Part shown: piece by piece, positions 1 through 5,706 of the stretch
Position numbering within the stretch: position 1 is the stretch's first letter
Layout of the letters: every line of letters starts with the position of its first letter
Source of the DNA: Syntrophomonadaceae bacterium
GTDB lineage: Bacteria; Bacillota; Dethiobacteria; DTU022
Assembly (NCBI GenBank): GCA_007130585.1
Contig: SLSE01000184.1
Span: 1 to 6,933, forward strand
DNA length: 6,933 bases
Reading direction: 5' to 3'
Notes under the pieces: model-generated
Database searches by the model: none
What the model was told of the DNA's origin: nothing
What the model saw: the letters and a program-made list of their open reading frames with translations, nothing else
Position numbers and translations under genes: made by a program

Positions 1-732
1 ATGTTCAGCTACAGCGGATATAAACATACCGTGCCAGGTGTGGTACCACACTTCCCCCGTGCGGCCGTTGACACTGAGCATACCGTAATGCCTGCCCTCA
101 TGCATGGTCATAATGGTGTAATAACCATAATATGCCACAACTTCACCGGTTTCTGTGCCGGGATAAGCATCATCCAAAAAATGCTGTGCTCTTTCTACTG
201 CCTGCTCCTCGGAAAGTCTCATCTCTTCTTGTTGGTCACGGCGCATCATGCCATATTTTTCATTCCACATCATGCTCTGCGGCTCCTCCTGGAGCCGGCC
301 GGAATAGCGATCTATGATAATCTCAATGGCTCCCCTGCCGGTACTGCTCTCAATCAGTGATACATAGAAGTTATGGGAATACTCTTCAAAATGATCAATT
401 TCCAGGTCTGGGCTATCAAGTGAAGACAGGTAACTATCGGCTATGTTCCTGGCATCTTCATGTGAAAGAACCTCTGTCAGATCAGCATAATAACCCATCA
501 TTCCCCCTGGCATGGGCATACCTTCTTCCATCATGCCCCGACCCATCATTCCCCTTCCCATTCTTCCACTTGAATCAAATGGGAAGACTCGCCGGTCATC
601 GGGAGAAAAAAAGAAGCCCTCTTGCGGAGTCCCGGCTGCAGGGCCCCAAAAAAATGAATATGTCATGTAGGCAGTTATTCCCAGCAATAACACCAGCACA
701 ACTAAAACAGAAACTAACAACGTTCTATTCAT
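1..732 (-). CDS. Membrane-anchored Met-rich protein with two PepSY-like repeats (3' end beyond window)
   Basis: This gene reads leftward and is still open at the left edge, giving 244 codons without a stop. The ATG at 732-730 follows GGAGG (746-742) with 9 nt spacing. Residues 4-24 form one hydrophobic segment, a signal anchor or uncleaved signal peptide, so the rest should lie outside the cytoplasm. Residues 58-79 hold nine methionines in GRGMM/GMPMPGGMM patterns. Two similar alpha+beta units follow, at about 88-147 (LSHEDARNIADSYL ... DRYSGRL) and 173-235 (LSEEQAVERAQHFL ... NGRTGEVWYHTWHG), matching the PepSY pattern of a helix followed by strands ending in G-x-G/S-G-x-[LV]. A further MMWNEKYGMM motif is at 154-163. 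Methionine clusters of this kind bind Cu(I) or Ag(I) in known copper proteins, so periplasmic-side or cell-surface copper binding is my inference. It lies 28 nt after the SHOCT gene in the same direction and probably shares its transcript. The PepSY call is by eye. Confidence 0.85.
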   Translation of the reverse strand, partial: MNRTLLVSVLVVLVLLLGITAYMTYSFFWGPAAGTPQEGFFFSPDDRRVFPFDSSGRMGRGMMGRGMMEEGMPMPGGMMGYYADLTEVLSHEDARNIADSYLSSLDSPDLEIDHFEEYSHNFYVSLIESSTGRGAIEIIIDRYSGRLQEEPQSMMWNEKYGMMRRDQQEEMRLSEEQAVERAQHFLDDAYPGTETGEVVAYYGYYTIMTMHEGRHYGMLSVNGRTGEVWYHTWHGMFISAVAEH

Positions 733-760
733 ACCTAAATGCCTCCAAAACAAACAGGTT

Positions 761-958
761 TCAAAGAAGATCTTTCTTTTTCATTTCAAACTCTTCTTTG
801 TCAATTTCGCCCCGGGCATATCGCATTTTCAGGATTTCCAAAGCCGAATTTTCCGTCGTTTTGGTAATTGATGTTTTACCCGTACTGCCGGTAATCGCAA
901 CTACAGCCCAGATTATTAGCCCGAGAAATATCACCCCCAAAATGATCATTAATCCCAT
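761..958 (-). CDS. Small membrane protein with C-terminal SHOCT domain
   Basis: A 65-residue protein, or 72 if the upstream ATG at 979 is used. I prefer the ATG at 958-956 because an excellent Shine-Dalgarno, GGGAGGG (974-968), lies 9 nt before it, while the ATG pair at 979-974 has only weak purine runs upstream. That GGGAGGG would be inside the longer reading frame. The N-terminal ~22 residues (GLMIILGVIFLGLIIWAVVA) are one membrane helix, followed by a short Ser/Thr/Lys linker. The last ~28 residues carry the SHOCT pattern: ALEILKMRYARGEIDKEEFEMKKKDL, that is, L-x-x-R-[YF]-A-x-G-E-I-x-x-E-E-[FY]. SHOCT modules are short helical hairpins found at the ends of many membrane proteins and are thought to mediate oligomerisation; no enzymatic role is known. 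It is the first gene after the promoter at 1044-1015 and is followed by the Met-rich PepSY protein. Such small SHOCT proteins often sit near copper and heavy-metal genes. Confidence 0.88.
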   Translation of the reverse strand: MGLMIILGVIFLGLIIWAVVAITGSTGKTSITKTTENSALEILKMRYARGEIDKEEFEMKKKDLL

Positions 959-1014
959 TTCATTAAACCCTCCCATCATTCCGGGGCTTATTACTTTCCA
1001 ACTGTCTTATATTA

Positions 1015-1044
1015 ATTATAACGCAGTTTTAAAGTTACAGGCAA
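1015..1044 (-). promoter_or_regulatory. Sigma-A-type promoter for the SHOCT-PepSY unit
   Basis: On the minus strand TTGCCT (1044-1039) and TATAAT (1020-1015) are separated by 18 nt. The -10 is a perfect consensus match and the -35 matches at four of six positions. Transcription would begin near 1008, about 50 nt before the preferred SHOCT start. The surrounding sequence is strongly AT-rich. I see no CsoR-like palindrome here, so this unit may not share copA's regulator. Confidence 0.65.
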
Positions 1045-1120
1045 GGTATATTGGAAATATTAGGACATATTAAATATATTCAGCATACCGGGTCAGGTGC
1101 CGTGCTGGCAAGTAAATACA

Positions 1121-1148
1121 AATACCGGGCTGGAAACCACCCGGTATT
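1121..1148 (-). terminator. Probable terminator of the copA - Cys/His small protein unit
   Basis: AATACCGGG (1121-1129) and CCCGGTATT (1140-1148) form a perfect 9-bp stem around a 10-nt loop. On the minus strand the hairpin is followed by a moderately T-rich tail, TTTGTATTTACTT, which fits a factor-independent terminator. It lies about 90 nt after the stop of the small Cys/His protein and about 75 nt before the next promoter, so it separates the two minus-strand units. The T-tract is interrupted, so termination may be partial. Confidence 0.6.
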
Positions 1149-1235
1149 ATTAACTGTACCATTAGCCTCATTTAAATTAGTTTGGGCAGAAGGATAAGGT
1201 ATTTTTTATGATGCTGCAGCAAACCTGTAAATTTC

Positions 1236-1409
1236 CTAGTGGCAGCTGCCATTTTCTTTCTCTGCCCGGGAATCTTCATTATTACTTTCTTCTTCTCCCT
1301 GGTGGCCTCCACCGCAGCAGCCGCCACCTCTCCGGTGCATCCTTAGCATAAGAAAAACAAAAGCTCCCGTCAATATATAGTTACCGTACTGACTCCATAA
1401 TTCGGACAT
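1236..1409 (-). CDS. 57-residue membrane protein with Cys/His-rich tail, downstream of copA
   Basis: Reads ATG at 1409-1407 to TAG at 1238-1236, preceded by AAAAGAGG about 5 nt from the start. The product begins MSELWSQYGNYILTGAFVFL, giving one short membrane helix at residues ~10-23 (YILTGAFVFLMLRM). A basic patch HRR (25-27) follows, then GGGCCGGGH (28-36), an acidic Glu/Asn/Asp/Lys stretch (39-53) and a terminal C-H (56-57). The paired Cys31-Cys32 with His36, plus Cys56-His57, could bind a soft metal such as Cu(I) or Zn(II). The basic residues right after the helix suggest that the tail is cytoplasmic, by the positive-inside rule. It is the next gene after copA in the same direction, 156 nt away, and ends before a hairpin. 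I recognise the general type, tiny single-helix proteins with glycine/cysteine/histidine tails beside copper ATPases, but no named family. A copper-binding helper of CopA is inference. Confidence 0.75.
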   Translation of the reverse strand: MSELWSQYGNYILTGAFVFLMLRMHRRGGGCCGGGHQGEEESNNEDSRAEKENGSCH

Positions 1410-1488
1410 AAATACCTCTTTTCCTAAAATATACCTTTCGGTTATATTTAATTTATTATTTAGCCTGCCTTTTCATAAGCAATTCGCC

Positions 1489-1533
1489 CTGTTAAATGTA
1501 ACCGGGTTAACCTTTGATTGTTTAATTTAACAG
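1489..1533. repeat. 9-bp inverted repeat in the copA - small protein gap
   Basis: CTGTTAAAT (1489-1497) and ATTTAACAG (1525-1533) are perfect inverted copies separated by 27 nt. The spacer includes GTAACCGGGTTAACC. The gap 1410-1565 between copA and the 57-residue gene holds little else: a weak promoter-like pair on the minus strand (TTGCTT at 1482-1477, TAATAA at 1458-1453, 18-nt spacer) might allow separate expression of the small gene. No T-tract follows the repeat, so it is not a convincing terminator. It could be a regulator site or chance in AT-rich DNA. Confidence 0.35.
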
Positions 1534-1565
1534 CAGTTACAAAATCTTTCCTGCCTGAACAGGTT

Positions 1566-4088
1566 TTATGCAGCGGCATCTGGCGCTTCTGCCTCTTTAT
1601 CAGGTGCCGGTTGTCCCTGGCCCAGGTAATCAGGTTTTATCCGTGCCCTTTTAAGCAGTGTGGAATTTAAGACTACACTGATGGAGCTGGTAGCCATGGC
1701 CGCAGCGCCGATCATTGGGTGCAAAAGCCCAAAGAATGCTGCCGGAATAGCCAGGGCGTTATAGAACCAGGCCCAGAAATAATTCTGTTTGATCTTTCCA
1801 AATGTGGCGGTGGATAGCTTAATAGCTGCAATTACCGCGCTTAGTTCGCCCCGCACCAGGGTAATATCGGCCGCTTCTATGGCAATATCAGTGCCGGTCC
1901 CAATGGCAATGCCTACATTGGCCTGTTTAAGGGCGGGGGCATCATTAATGCCGTCCCCGACCATTGCAACCGTACCGTATTCTTCCTGCAGCTTCTTAAC
2001 TTCATCTACTTTTCCATCGGGCAGGACTTCGGAAAGGACTTTATCAATGCCAACCTTGCGGGCGATGGCATTTGCCGTTCTCCGGTTGTCTCCGGTAATC
2101 ATGGCTGTTTTCAGACCCATTTTCTCCAACTCGGCTATGGCCTGCCGGGAATCTCCTTTAAGGGTATCGGCGACGGCAATGATACCGGCCATTTTGCCGT
2201 CGATGGCGACTAACATCGCTGTTTTAGCTTCGTCTTCAAGTTTTTCCATATCCGCGGCGTTCTGTTCATATTCAACCCCGTTAAGCTCCATCAGTTTGCG
2301 GCTTCCGACCAGGACATTTCGGCTGTTAACGCTACCCCGGACTCCTTTGCCGGTAATAGAAGAAAAATCTCCAACCTTATGGAGCTTCAGATCCTCCGCC
2401 CTGGCTCTCTCGACTATGGCCTCACCCAGCGGGTGTTCCGAAGCTGCTTCCAGGCTCCCGGCATAGAGCAGCAGATCAGTTTCTGAATTGCTGCCAAACG
2501 GGATCACATCGGTTACCTCCGGTTTCCCCTTGGTTAAGGTTCCCGTTTTATCGAAAGCGATAATCTTAACGTTTTTTATGGTTTGGATCGCTTCACCTTT
2601 CCGGATTAAAATCCCGTTTTCTGCTCCCAGGCCGCCTCCGACCATGATCGCCGTGGGGGTGGCCAGGCCCAGGGCACAGGGACAGGAAATAACCAAAACT
2701 GCGATGGTCGCCAGAATAGCCAGTGAAAATACAGGAAGCTCCACGTTACTCCAGGGGAAGTTGAAAAATTCAACAATGGGGATAAAGAAACCGGGGAAAA
2801 GCGACCAGGATATGAAGGCAGATATGGCAATTAAAATAACTACCGGGACGAAAAAGCCGGTAACCTTGTCTGCGAATTCCTGGATCGGGACTTTGGATCC
2901 CTGGCTTTCTTCAACCATCCTGATTACCTGGGAGAGGAAGGTATCTTTCCCTACCTTCGCGGCCTTAACCTGCAGCATCCCCTGCTTGTTGATCGTCGAA
3001 CCGATCACCTCGTCCCCCGACGATCTCTCTACCGGAAGTGATTCACCGGTGGCCATAGACTCATCCACGCTGCTGCTGCCCTCGATGACAATACCATCGG
3101 TTGGAATTTTCTCCCCGGGGCGGACAATCATGATCTGGCCGACCTTAAGCTCCTCAACTGGAATTTCGACTTCTTCTCCGTCGATTAACACACGCGCTTT
3201 TTTGGCTTCCAGCTCCAGCAGCTTTCTTATCGCCTGGGAAGCTTTACCCTTGGCTTTCGCCTCGAGAAACCTGCCGACTAAGTGCAGGGTCATGATCGCG
3301 GTAGCCATTTCGATAAAAGAGGTGATCGGAAACCAGAAAATTGCCAGGTTGAGCAAGTATGGAACCAGGGATCCCAGGGATACCAGCGTATCCATGTTGG
3401 GGCTCAGGTTTTTCACAGACTTGAAACTGCCGACATGGGTTTCCCACCCCGCGAAGAATATCACCGGAAAACCGAGAACAAATATAATTGGCAGGTAGTA
3501 AGGGATCTCCACTACCAGCATATGAATCATCATCAGGACCATAACCGGTGCGGCAAAAGCAACGGCAAACCACATCCGCCGGGCGGCATGGGCCATTTTT
3601 TCCATTTCGTGATCCTTTTCTTCCGTTCTATCAACCTCGTATATTTCATAACCGGTTTCCCGGACTGTTTCCTTCAGTTCGGCCAGGTTTGTTATGGCCG
3701 GATCGTAGCGGACGTTAACTTTCTCAGCGGCAAAATTTACACTGGCTTCCGCAACGCCTTCAATTCCCTGCAAGCTTTTCTCTATCCGCTGGGCGCAGGC
3801 GCTGCAGGTCATACCGGTTATATTAAAATTGACTGTTGCCAGGTGTTCAGCGGACAATTTTCCCTGATACCCGGCTTTGCTGATGACCTCAAGCAGGGCT
3901 TCCTCGCTTATTACAGCAGGATCGTATTCCACATAGACTTTTTCAACTGCAAAATTAACCTGGGCCGAATGTACCCCCCGGGCTTTCTGAAGCGCTTTCT
4001 CGACCCTCTGGGCACAGGCCGTACAGCTCATTCCAGATAGGCCGATTACAGTTTTTAACGGCCCGGAATTAACTTCCTTTTCTCTCAT
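1566..4088 (-). CDS. copA: Copper-exporting P1B-1-type ATPase (CopA)
   Basis: An 840-residue inner-membrane pump that uses ATP to move Cu(I) out of the cytoplasm. Two N-terminal heavy-metal-associated domains carry GMSCTAC (Cys22, Cys25) and GMTCSAC (Cys95, Cys98). Membrane helices start near residue 170. The actuator loop has TGES (347-350), the sixth helix has Cys469-Pro-Cys471, the phosphorylation site is DKTGT (Asp513), the nucleotide domain has HP (552-553), and TGD (665-667) and GDGINDAP (711-718) complete the catalytic core. Tyr776-Asn777 and MATSS (798-802) in the last two helices are the Cu(I)-site residues that separate P1B-1 pumps from Zn/Cd or Co types. Length and architecture are normal for Gram-positive CopA. 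Start ATG 4088-4086 follows GAGG (4100-4097) at 8 nt. The tail after residue ~820 is Ala/Glu/Pro-rich and probably disordered. The promoter upstream overlaps a CsoR-type palindrome, predicting induction by copper. Confidence 0.98.
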   Translation of the reverse strand: MREKEVNSGPLKTVIGLSGMSCTACAQRVEKALQKARGVHSAQVNFAVEKVYVEYDPAVISEEALLEVISKAGYQGKLSAEHLATVNFNITGMTCSACAQRIEKSLQGIEGVAEASVNFAAEKVNVRYDPAITNLAELKETVRETGYEIYEVDRTEEKDHEMEKMAHAARRMWFAVAFAAPVMVLMMIHMLVVEIPYYLPIIFVLGFPVIFFAGWETHVGSFKSVKNLSPNMDTLVSLGSLVPYLLNLAIFWFPITSFIEMATAIMTLHLVGRFLEAKAKGKASQAIRKLLELEAKKARVLIDGEEVEIPVEELKVGQIMIVRPGEKIPTDGIVIEGSSSVDESMATGESLPVERSSGDEVIGSTINKQGMLQVKAAKVGKDTFLSQVIRMVEESQGSKVPIQEFADKVTGFFVPVVILIAISAFISWSLFPGFFIPIVEFFNFPWSNVELPVFSLAILATIAVLVISCPCALGLATPTAIMVGGGLGAENGILIRKGEAIQTIKNVKIIAFDKTGTLTKGKPEVTDVIPFGSNSETDLLLYAGSLEAASEHPLGEAIVERARAEDLKLHKVGDFSSITGKGVRGSVNSRNVLVGSRKLMELNGVEYEQNAADMEKLEDEAKTAMLVAIDGKMAGIIAVADTLKGDSRQAIAELEKMGLKTAMITGDNRRTANAIARKVGIDKVLSEVLPDGKVDEVKKLQEEYGTVAMVGDGINDAPALKQANVGIAIGTGTDIAIEAADITLVRGELSAVIAAIKLSTATFGKIKQNYFWAWFYNALAIPAAFFGLLHPMIGAAAMATSSISVVLNSTLLKRARIKPDYLGQGQPAPDKEAEAPDAAA

Positions 4089-4146
4089 TTACTTAACCTC
4101 GCTTTCAAAACTCAATTAAGGGTTTCTCCCGCCGGCAATTCTCATT

Positions 4147-4171
4147 CCATATACCCCCTATGGGTATATGG
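4147..4171. promoter_or_regulatory. CsoR-type copper operator upstream of copA
   Basis: CCATATACCC (4147-4156) and GGGTATATGG (4162-4171) form a perfect palindrome with 10-bp arms and a 5-bp centre (CCTAT). The pattern of G/C runs at the centre flanked by ATA/TAT fits sites bound by CsoR/RcnR (DUF156) regulators, whose copper form leaves DNA. It does not fit CueR or CopY sites. It overlaps the predicted -10 of the copA promoter and ends 59 bp before the copA start codon, so a bound repressor would block RNA polymerase. No csoR gene lies in this window. Confidence 0.72.
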
Positions 4172-4196
4172 TAACATTTTTGTATCTTTCCCGCAA
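4168..4196 (-). promoter_or_regulatory. Probable copA promoter
   Basis: On the minus strand TTGCGG (4196-4191) and TACCAT (4173-4168) are 17 nt apart. Each hexamer keeps the most conserved positions of the sigma-A consensus, but both are imperfect. The -10 lies on the edge of the CsoR-type palindrome. The leader to copA would be about 70 nt. No better-placed alternative was seen between 4100 and 4250 on this strand. Confidence 0.5.
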
Positions 4197-4199
4197 CCC

Positions 4200-4372
4200 T
4201 TGATTTTTTTGCCAGCAAACCTTTTTCCCTATGTTTATCATAACATGGTCGCTAAGTTTACCGGACAATAAAATTACCAGAGCCAGCTACGCACTTATCT
4301 TTAAATTATTGATCTTCGCTGCGATTCGATCATTATCACGTTAGCTTAAAAGATACCATGGAAGATATGAAG
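4200..4372. other. Intergenic stretch with no supported gene
   Basis: Between the copA promoter region and the palindrome upstream of the MarR gene I see no gene, RNA or clear signal. The longest frame beginning with ATG (4231-4344, plus strand, 37 codons) has no ribosome binding site and no recognisable protein features. The stretch is AT-rich and separates two divergent units. Confidence 0.6.
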
Positions 4373-4442
4373 GTGGGGGCAGGGAAGATGAGGCCAGGTT
4401 TTGAAACGCGCAAAAAGGATACATTTCAAGACCCGTCCCCAT
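4373..4442. repeat. Imperfect REP-like palindrome with GGGGACG-type end
   Basis: The outer arms TGGGGGCAGGG (4374-4384) and ACCCGTCCCCA (4431-4441) pair with mismatches. Inside them GGTTTTGAAAC (4397-4407) and ATTTCAAGACC (4423-4433) pair at 9 of 11 positions. Read on the minus strand, the right end is TGGGGACGGGTCTTGAAAT, similar to the GGGGACG-ended palindromes dispersed in many bacterial genomes and in some cases mobilised by REP-associated tyrosine transposases. A second palindrome with the GGGGACG core lies at 6390-6437. It sits just upstream of the MarR promoter. Family assignment is from memory of the pattern, not from a search. Confidence 0.5.
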
Positions 4443-4444
4443 AT

Positions 4445-4460
4445 AGTTTGCATGTTAACT
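4445..4460. promoter_or_regulatory. Upstream MarR-type operator (imperfect)
   Basis: AGTTTGCATGTTAACT is palindromic at 12 of 16 positions and shares CATGTTAAC (4451-4459) with the perfect downstream palindrome. It covers the -35 hexamer of the MarR-operon promoter. Its centre lies 32 bp, about three helical turns, from the centre of the second site, so two dimers could bind the same face of the DNA. Confidence 0.6.
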
Positions 4461-4476
4461 AATTATAGGATATAAT
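4448..4476 (+). promoter_or_regulatory. Sigma-A promoter of the MarR - kinase - CDF-like operon
   Basis: TTGCAT (4448-4453) and a perfect TATAAT (4471-4476) are separated by the optimal 17 nt. Transcription should begin around 4482-4484, inside the downstream palindrome, giving a leader of about 25 nt before the GTG start at 4508. This is the clearest promoter in the window. Confidence 0.82.
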
Positions 4477-4477
4477 C

Positions 4478-4491
4478 GTTAACATGTTAAC
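4478..4491. promoter_or_regulatory. Downstream MarR-type operator (perfect 14-bp palindrome)
   Basis: GTTAACATGTTAAC is a perfect 14-bp palindrome placed directly after the -10 element, over the predicted transcription start. MarR-family dimers commonly bind palindromes of this size next to their own promoters. Position and symmetry support autorepression by the protein encoded just downstream. The ATG inside it (4484) is therefore unlikely to be a start codon. Confidence 0.72.
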
Positions 4492-4507
4492 CAAAGGTGA
4501 GATTAAT

Positions 4508-4984
4508 GTGACGGAAACGGGAATTAAAGATATCTGGAGTTATGCCAATAATGTTATCCGATCTTCCAGGCAAATGGTAAATGAAGGCTTGGGGTCCCTG
4601 GGCCTCGGCAGCTCTGAAGGAAACATCCTGCTGCATCTATTTACCCTTGACCAGGAAGTGAGGCAGGATAATATCGTGGAAGTCCTTGATATCAGCAAAC
4701 CTGCTGTATCACGGGCTCTTAAATTGCTTGAAAGAAAAGGCTACGTGAAAAGGAGTAAAGATACGGCCGATAAACGAGCCAGCAGAATCCTGCTGACTGA
4801 AAAAGCGATGGAAATCAGGCCGAAAGTTGAATCCATTTACAATGAAGTTTACTCTATTGCGGCTCAGGGCATATCTGAAGAAGAGGCCGCCTTTTTTATT
4901 AATCTTTTCTCCAGGGTTTCTGAAAATATTTCCCTGGCCCGGACCAGGAAAAAAAATCAGGGAGGCAATAATGATCTTAAGTGA
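4508..4984 (+). CDS. MarR-family winged-helix transcriptional regulator
   Basis: A 158-residue DNA-binding protein. I start it at GTG 4508, which has AAAGGTGAG (4493-4501) 6 nt upstream. The longer frame from ATG 4484 begins inside a palindrome at the predicted transcription start and lacks a ribosome binding site. The winged helix-turn-helix spans residues ~36-97: the recognition region is IVEVLDISKPAVSRALKLLERKGYVKR (56-82, split here as helices 56-63 and 65-77), followed by the wing with the MarR hallmark D-x-A-D-K-R (85-90) and I-x-L-T-x-K-A (94-100). N- and C-terminal helices (5-30 and 103-147) would form the dimer interface and ligand pocket. It is the first gene of a three-gene operon, overlapping the next gene by 14 bp, and probably represses its own promoter through palindromes at 4445-4460 and 4478-4491. 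The ligand cannot be guessed from sequence, but membrane-lipid or metal-related signals fit the neighbours. Confidence 0.95.
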   Translation: MTETGIKDIWSYANNVIRSSRQMVNEGLGSLGLGSSEGNILLHLFTLDQEVRQDNIVEVLDISKPAVSRALKLLERKGYVKRSKDTADKRASRILLTEKAMEIRPKVESIYNEVYSIAAQGISEEEAAFFINLFSRVSENISLARTRKKNQGGNNDLK

Positions 4985-5705
4985 TTTAACGGGAGCAGGG
5001 ATACTGATTACCTATTACCTGGTGTTCACTGCCCTGCTGCCAACAATATTGAAAGTCAAGTTGGGTGTGCGGATGGAGCTGGTAAGGAAAATCCAGCATA
5101 TTGTCTACAGTCTCTCAATATTCCTTCTGCTGGAGCTCTTCAGCACCTGGTATATCGCAATTGCCGCGGCATTTGCCCTGGTAATACTGGGTTATCCGGT
5201 CCTGATGCTGATCGAAAAAACTGCCTGGTATAGAAAAACTTTTGTTGACAGGACCCAAAAAGGCGGCGAACTGAGAAAGCAGCTTATATATGTTCAACTT
5301 TCTTTCGCCCTTCTTATCGCTATCTTTTGGGGGCTCTTCGGAGTTGACTGGCGTTATGTTATCGCCGTCGCCATTATGGCCTGGGGTTTAGGGGATGCCG
5401 CAGCAGCCCTGGTCGGCAAAGCTTTTGGCCGGCGGCGTTTTATTCATGCTCTGATTGATAAAGGCAAGACCTACGAGGGGACTATAGCCATGGCTGTTTT
5501 TGCAGCCCTGGGTATATTTTTCACTCTCTTTGCATACTGGGGGCAGTCCTGGTATGTAAGCCTCTTAATAGCTGTTCTGGTGGCGCCGCTGTGCGGCGTT
5601 ATTGAACTGTTCTCAAAAAGGGGTATTGATACCCTGACGGTGCCGATCTCAGCTGCTTTAACAATTATGCCGCTAATATATTTCTTCTACTGGCTGGGGT
5701 GGTAA
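4971..5705 (+). CDS. Polyprenol/phytol/diacylglycerol kinase-like membrane enzyme (SEC59/DGK1/VTE5 type)
   Basis: A 244-residue integral membrane protein with about seven hydrophobic helices. ATG 4971 follows GGAGG (4961-4965) and overlaps the end of the MarR gene by 14 bp, indicating coupled translation; the same frame is open further upstream but that part shadows marR. Family marks are RKIQHI (39-44, the conserved R-K-x-x-H near the N-terminus), WGLGDAAAALVGKAFGRRR (138-156), DKGKTYEGTIAM (163-174), a conserved Glu in GVIELFSKRG (209-218) and IDTLTVPI (219-226). These belong to the CTP-dependent lipid kinase/cytidylyltransferase-like family that includes dolichol kinase, yeast diacylglycerol kinase Dgk1 and plant phytol kinase. 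Members transfer phosphate from CTP to a membrane isoprenoid alcohol or diacylglycerol; which lipid is used here is unknown. Bacterial copies are often annotated as phosphatidate cytidylyltransferase, but the classical CdsA signature is absent. Confidence 0.88.
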   Translation: MILSDLTGAGILITYYLVFTALLPTILKVKLGVRMELVRKIQHIVYSLSIFLLLELFSTWYIAIAAAFALVILGYPVLMLIEKTAWYRKTFVDRTQKGGELRKQLIYVQLSFALLIAIFWGLFGVDWRYVIAVAIMAWGLGDAAAALVGKAFGRRRFIHALIDKGKTYEGTIAMAVFAALGIFFTLFAYWGQSWYVSLLIAVLVAPLCGVIELFSKRGIDTLTVPISAALTIMPLIYFFYWLGW

Positions 5706-5706
5706 G

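Noticed and set aside
1..1073. Long plus-strand frames at 1-360 and 357-1073
   Set aside because: They lie opposite the Met-rich PepSY and SHOCT genes, have no ribosome binding sites, and their translations show no domain pattern; the minus-strand genes explain the region.
1789..4040. Large plus-strand frames opposite copA (1789-2466, 2488-3498, 3282-4040)
   Set aside because: They are antisense shadows of a fully convincing CopA; the translations are Ser/Pro/Thr-rich with no recognisable domain.
4231..4344. 37-codon plus-strand frame in the copA-marR gap
   Set aside because: No ribosome binding site, no promoter and no recognisable protein feature; expected by chance at this length.
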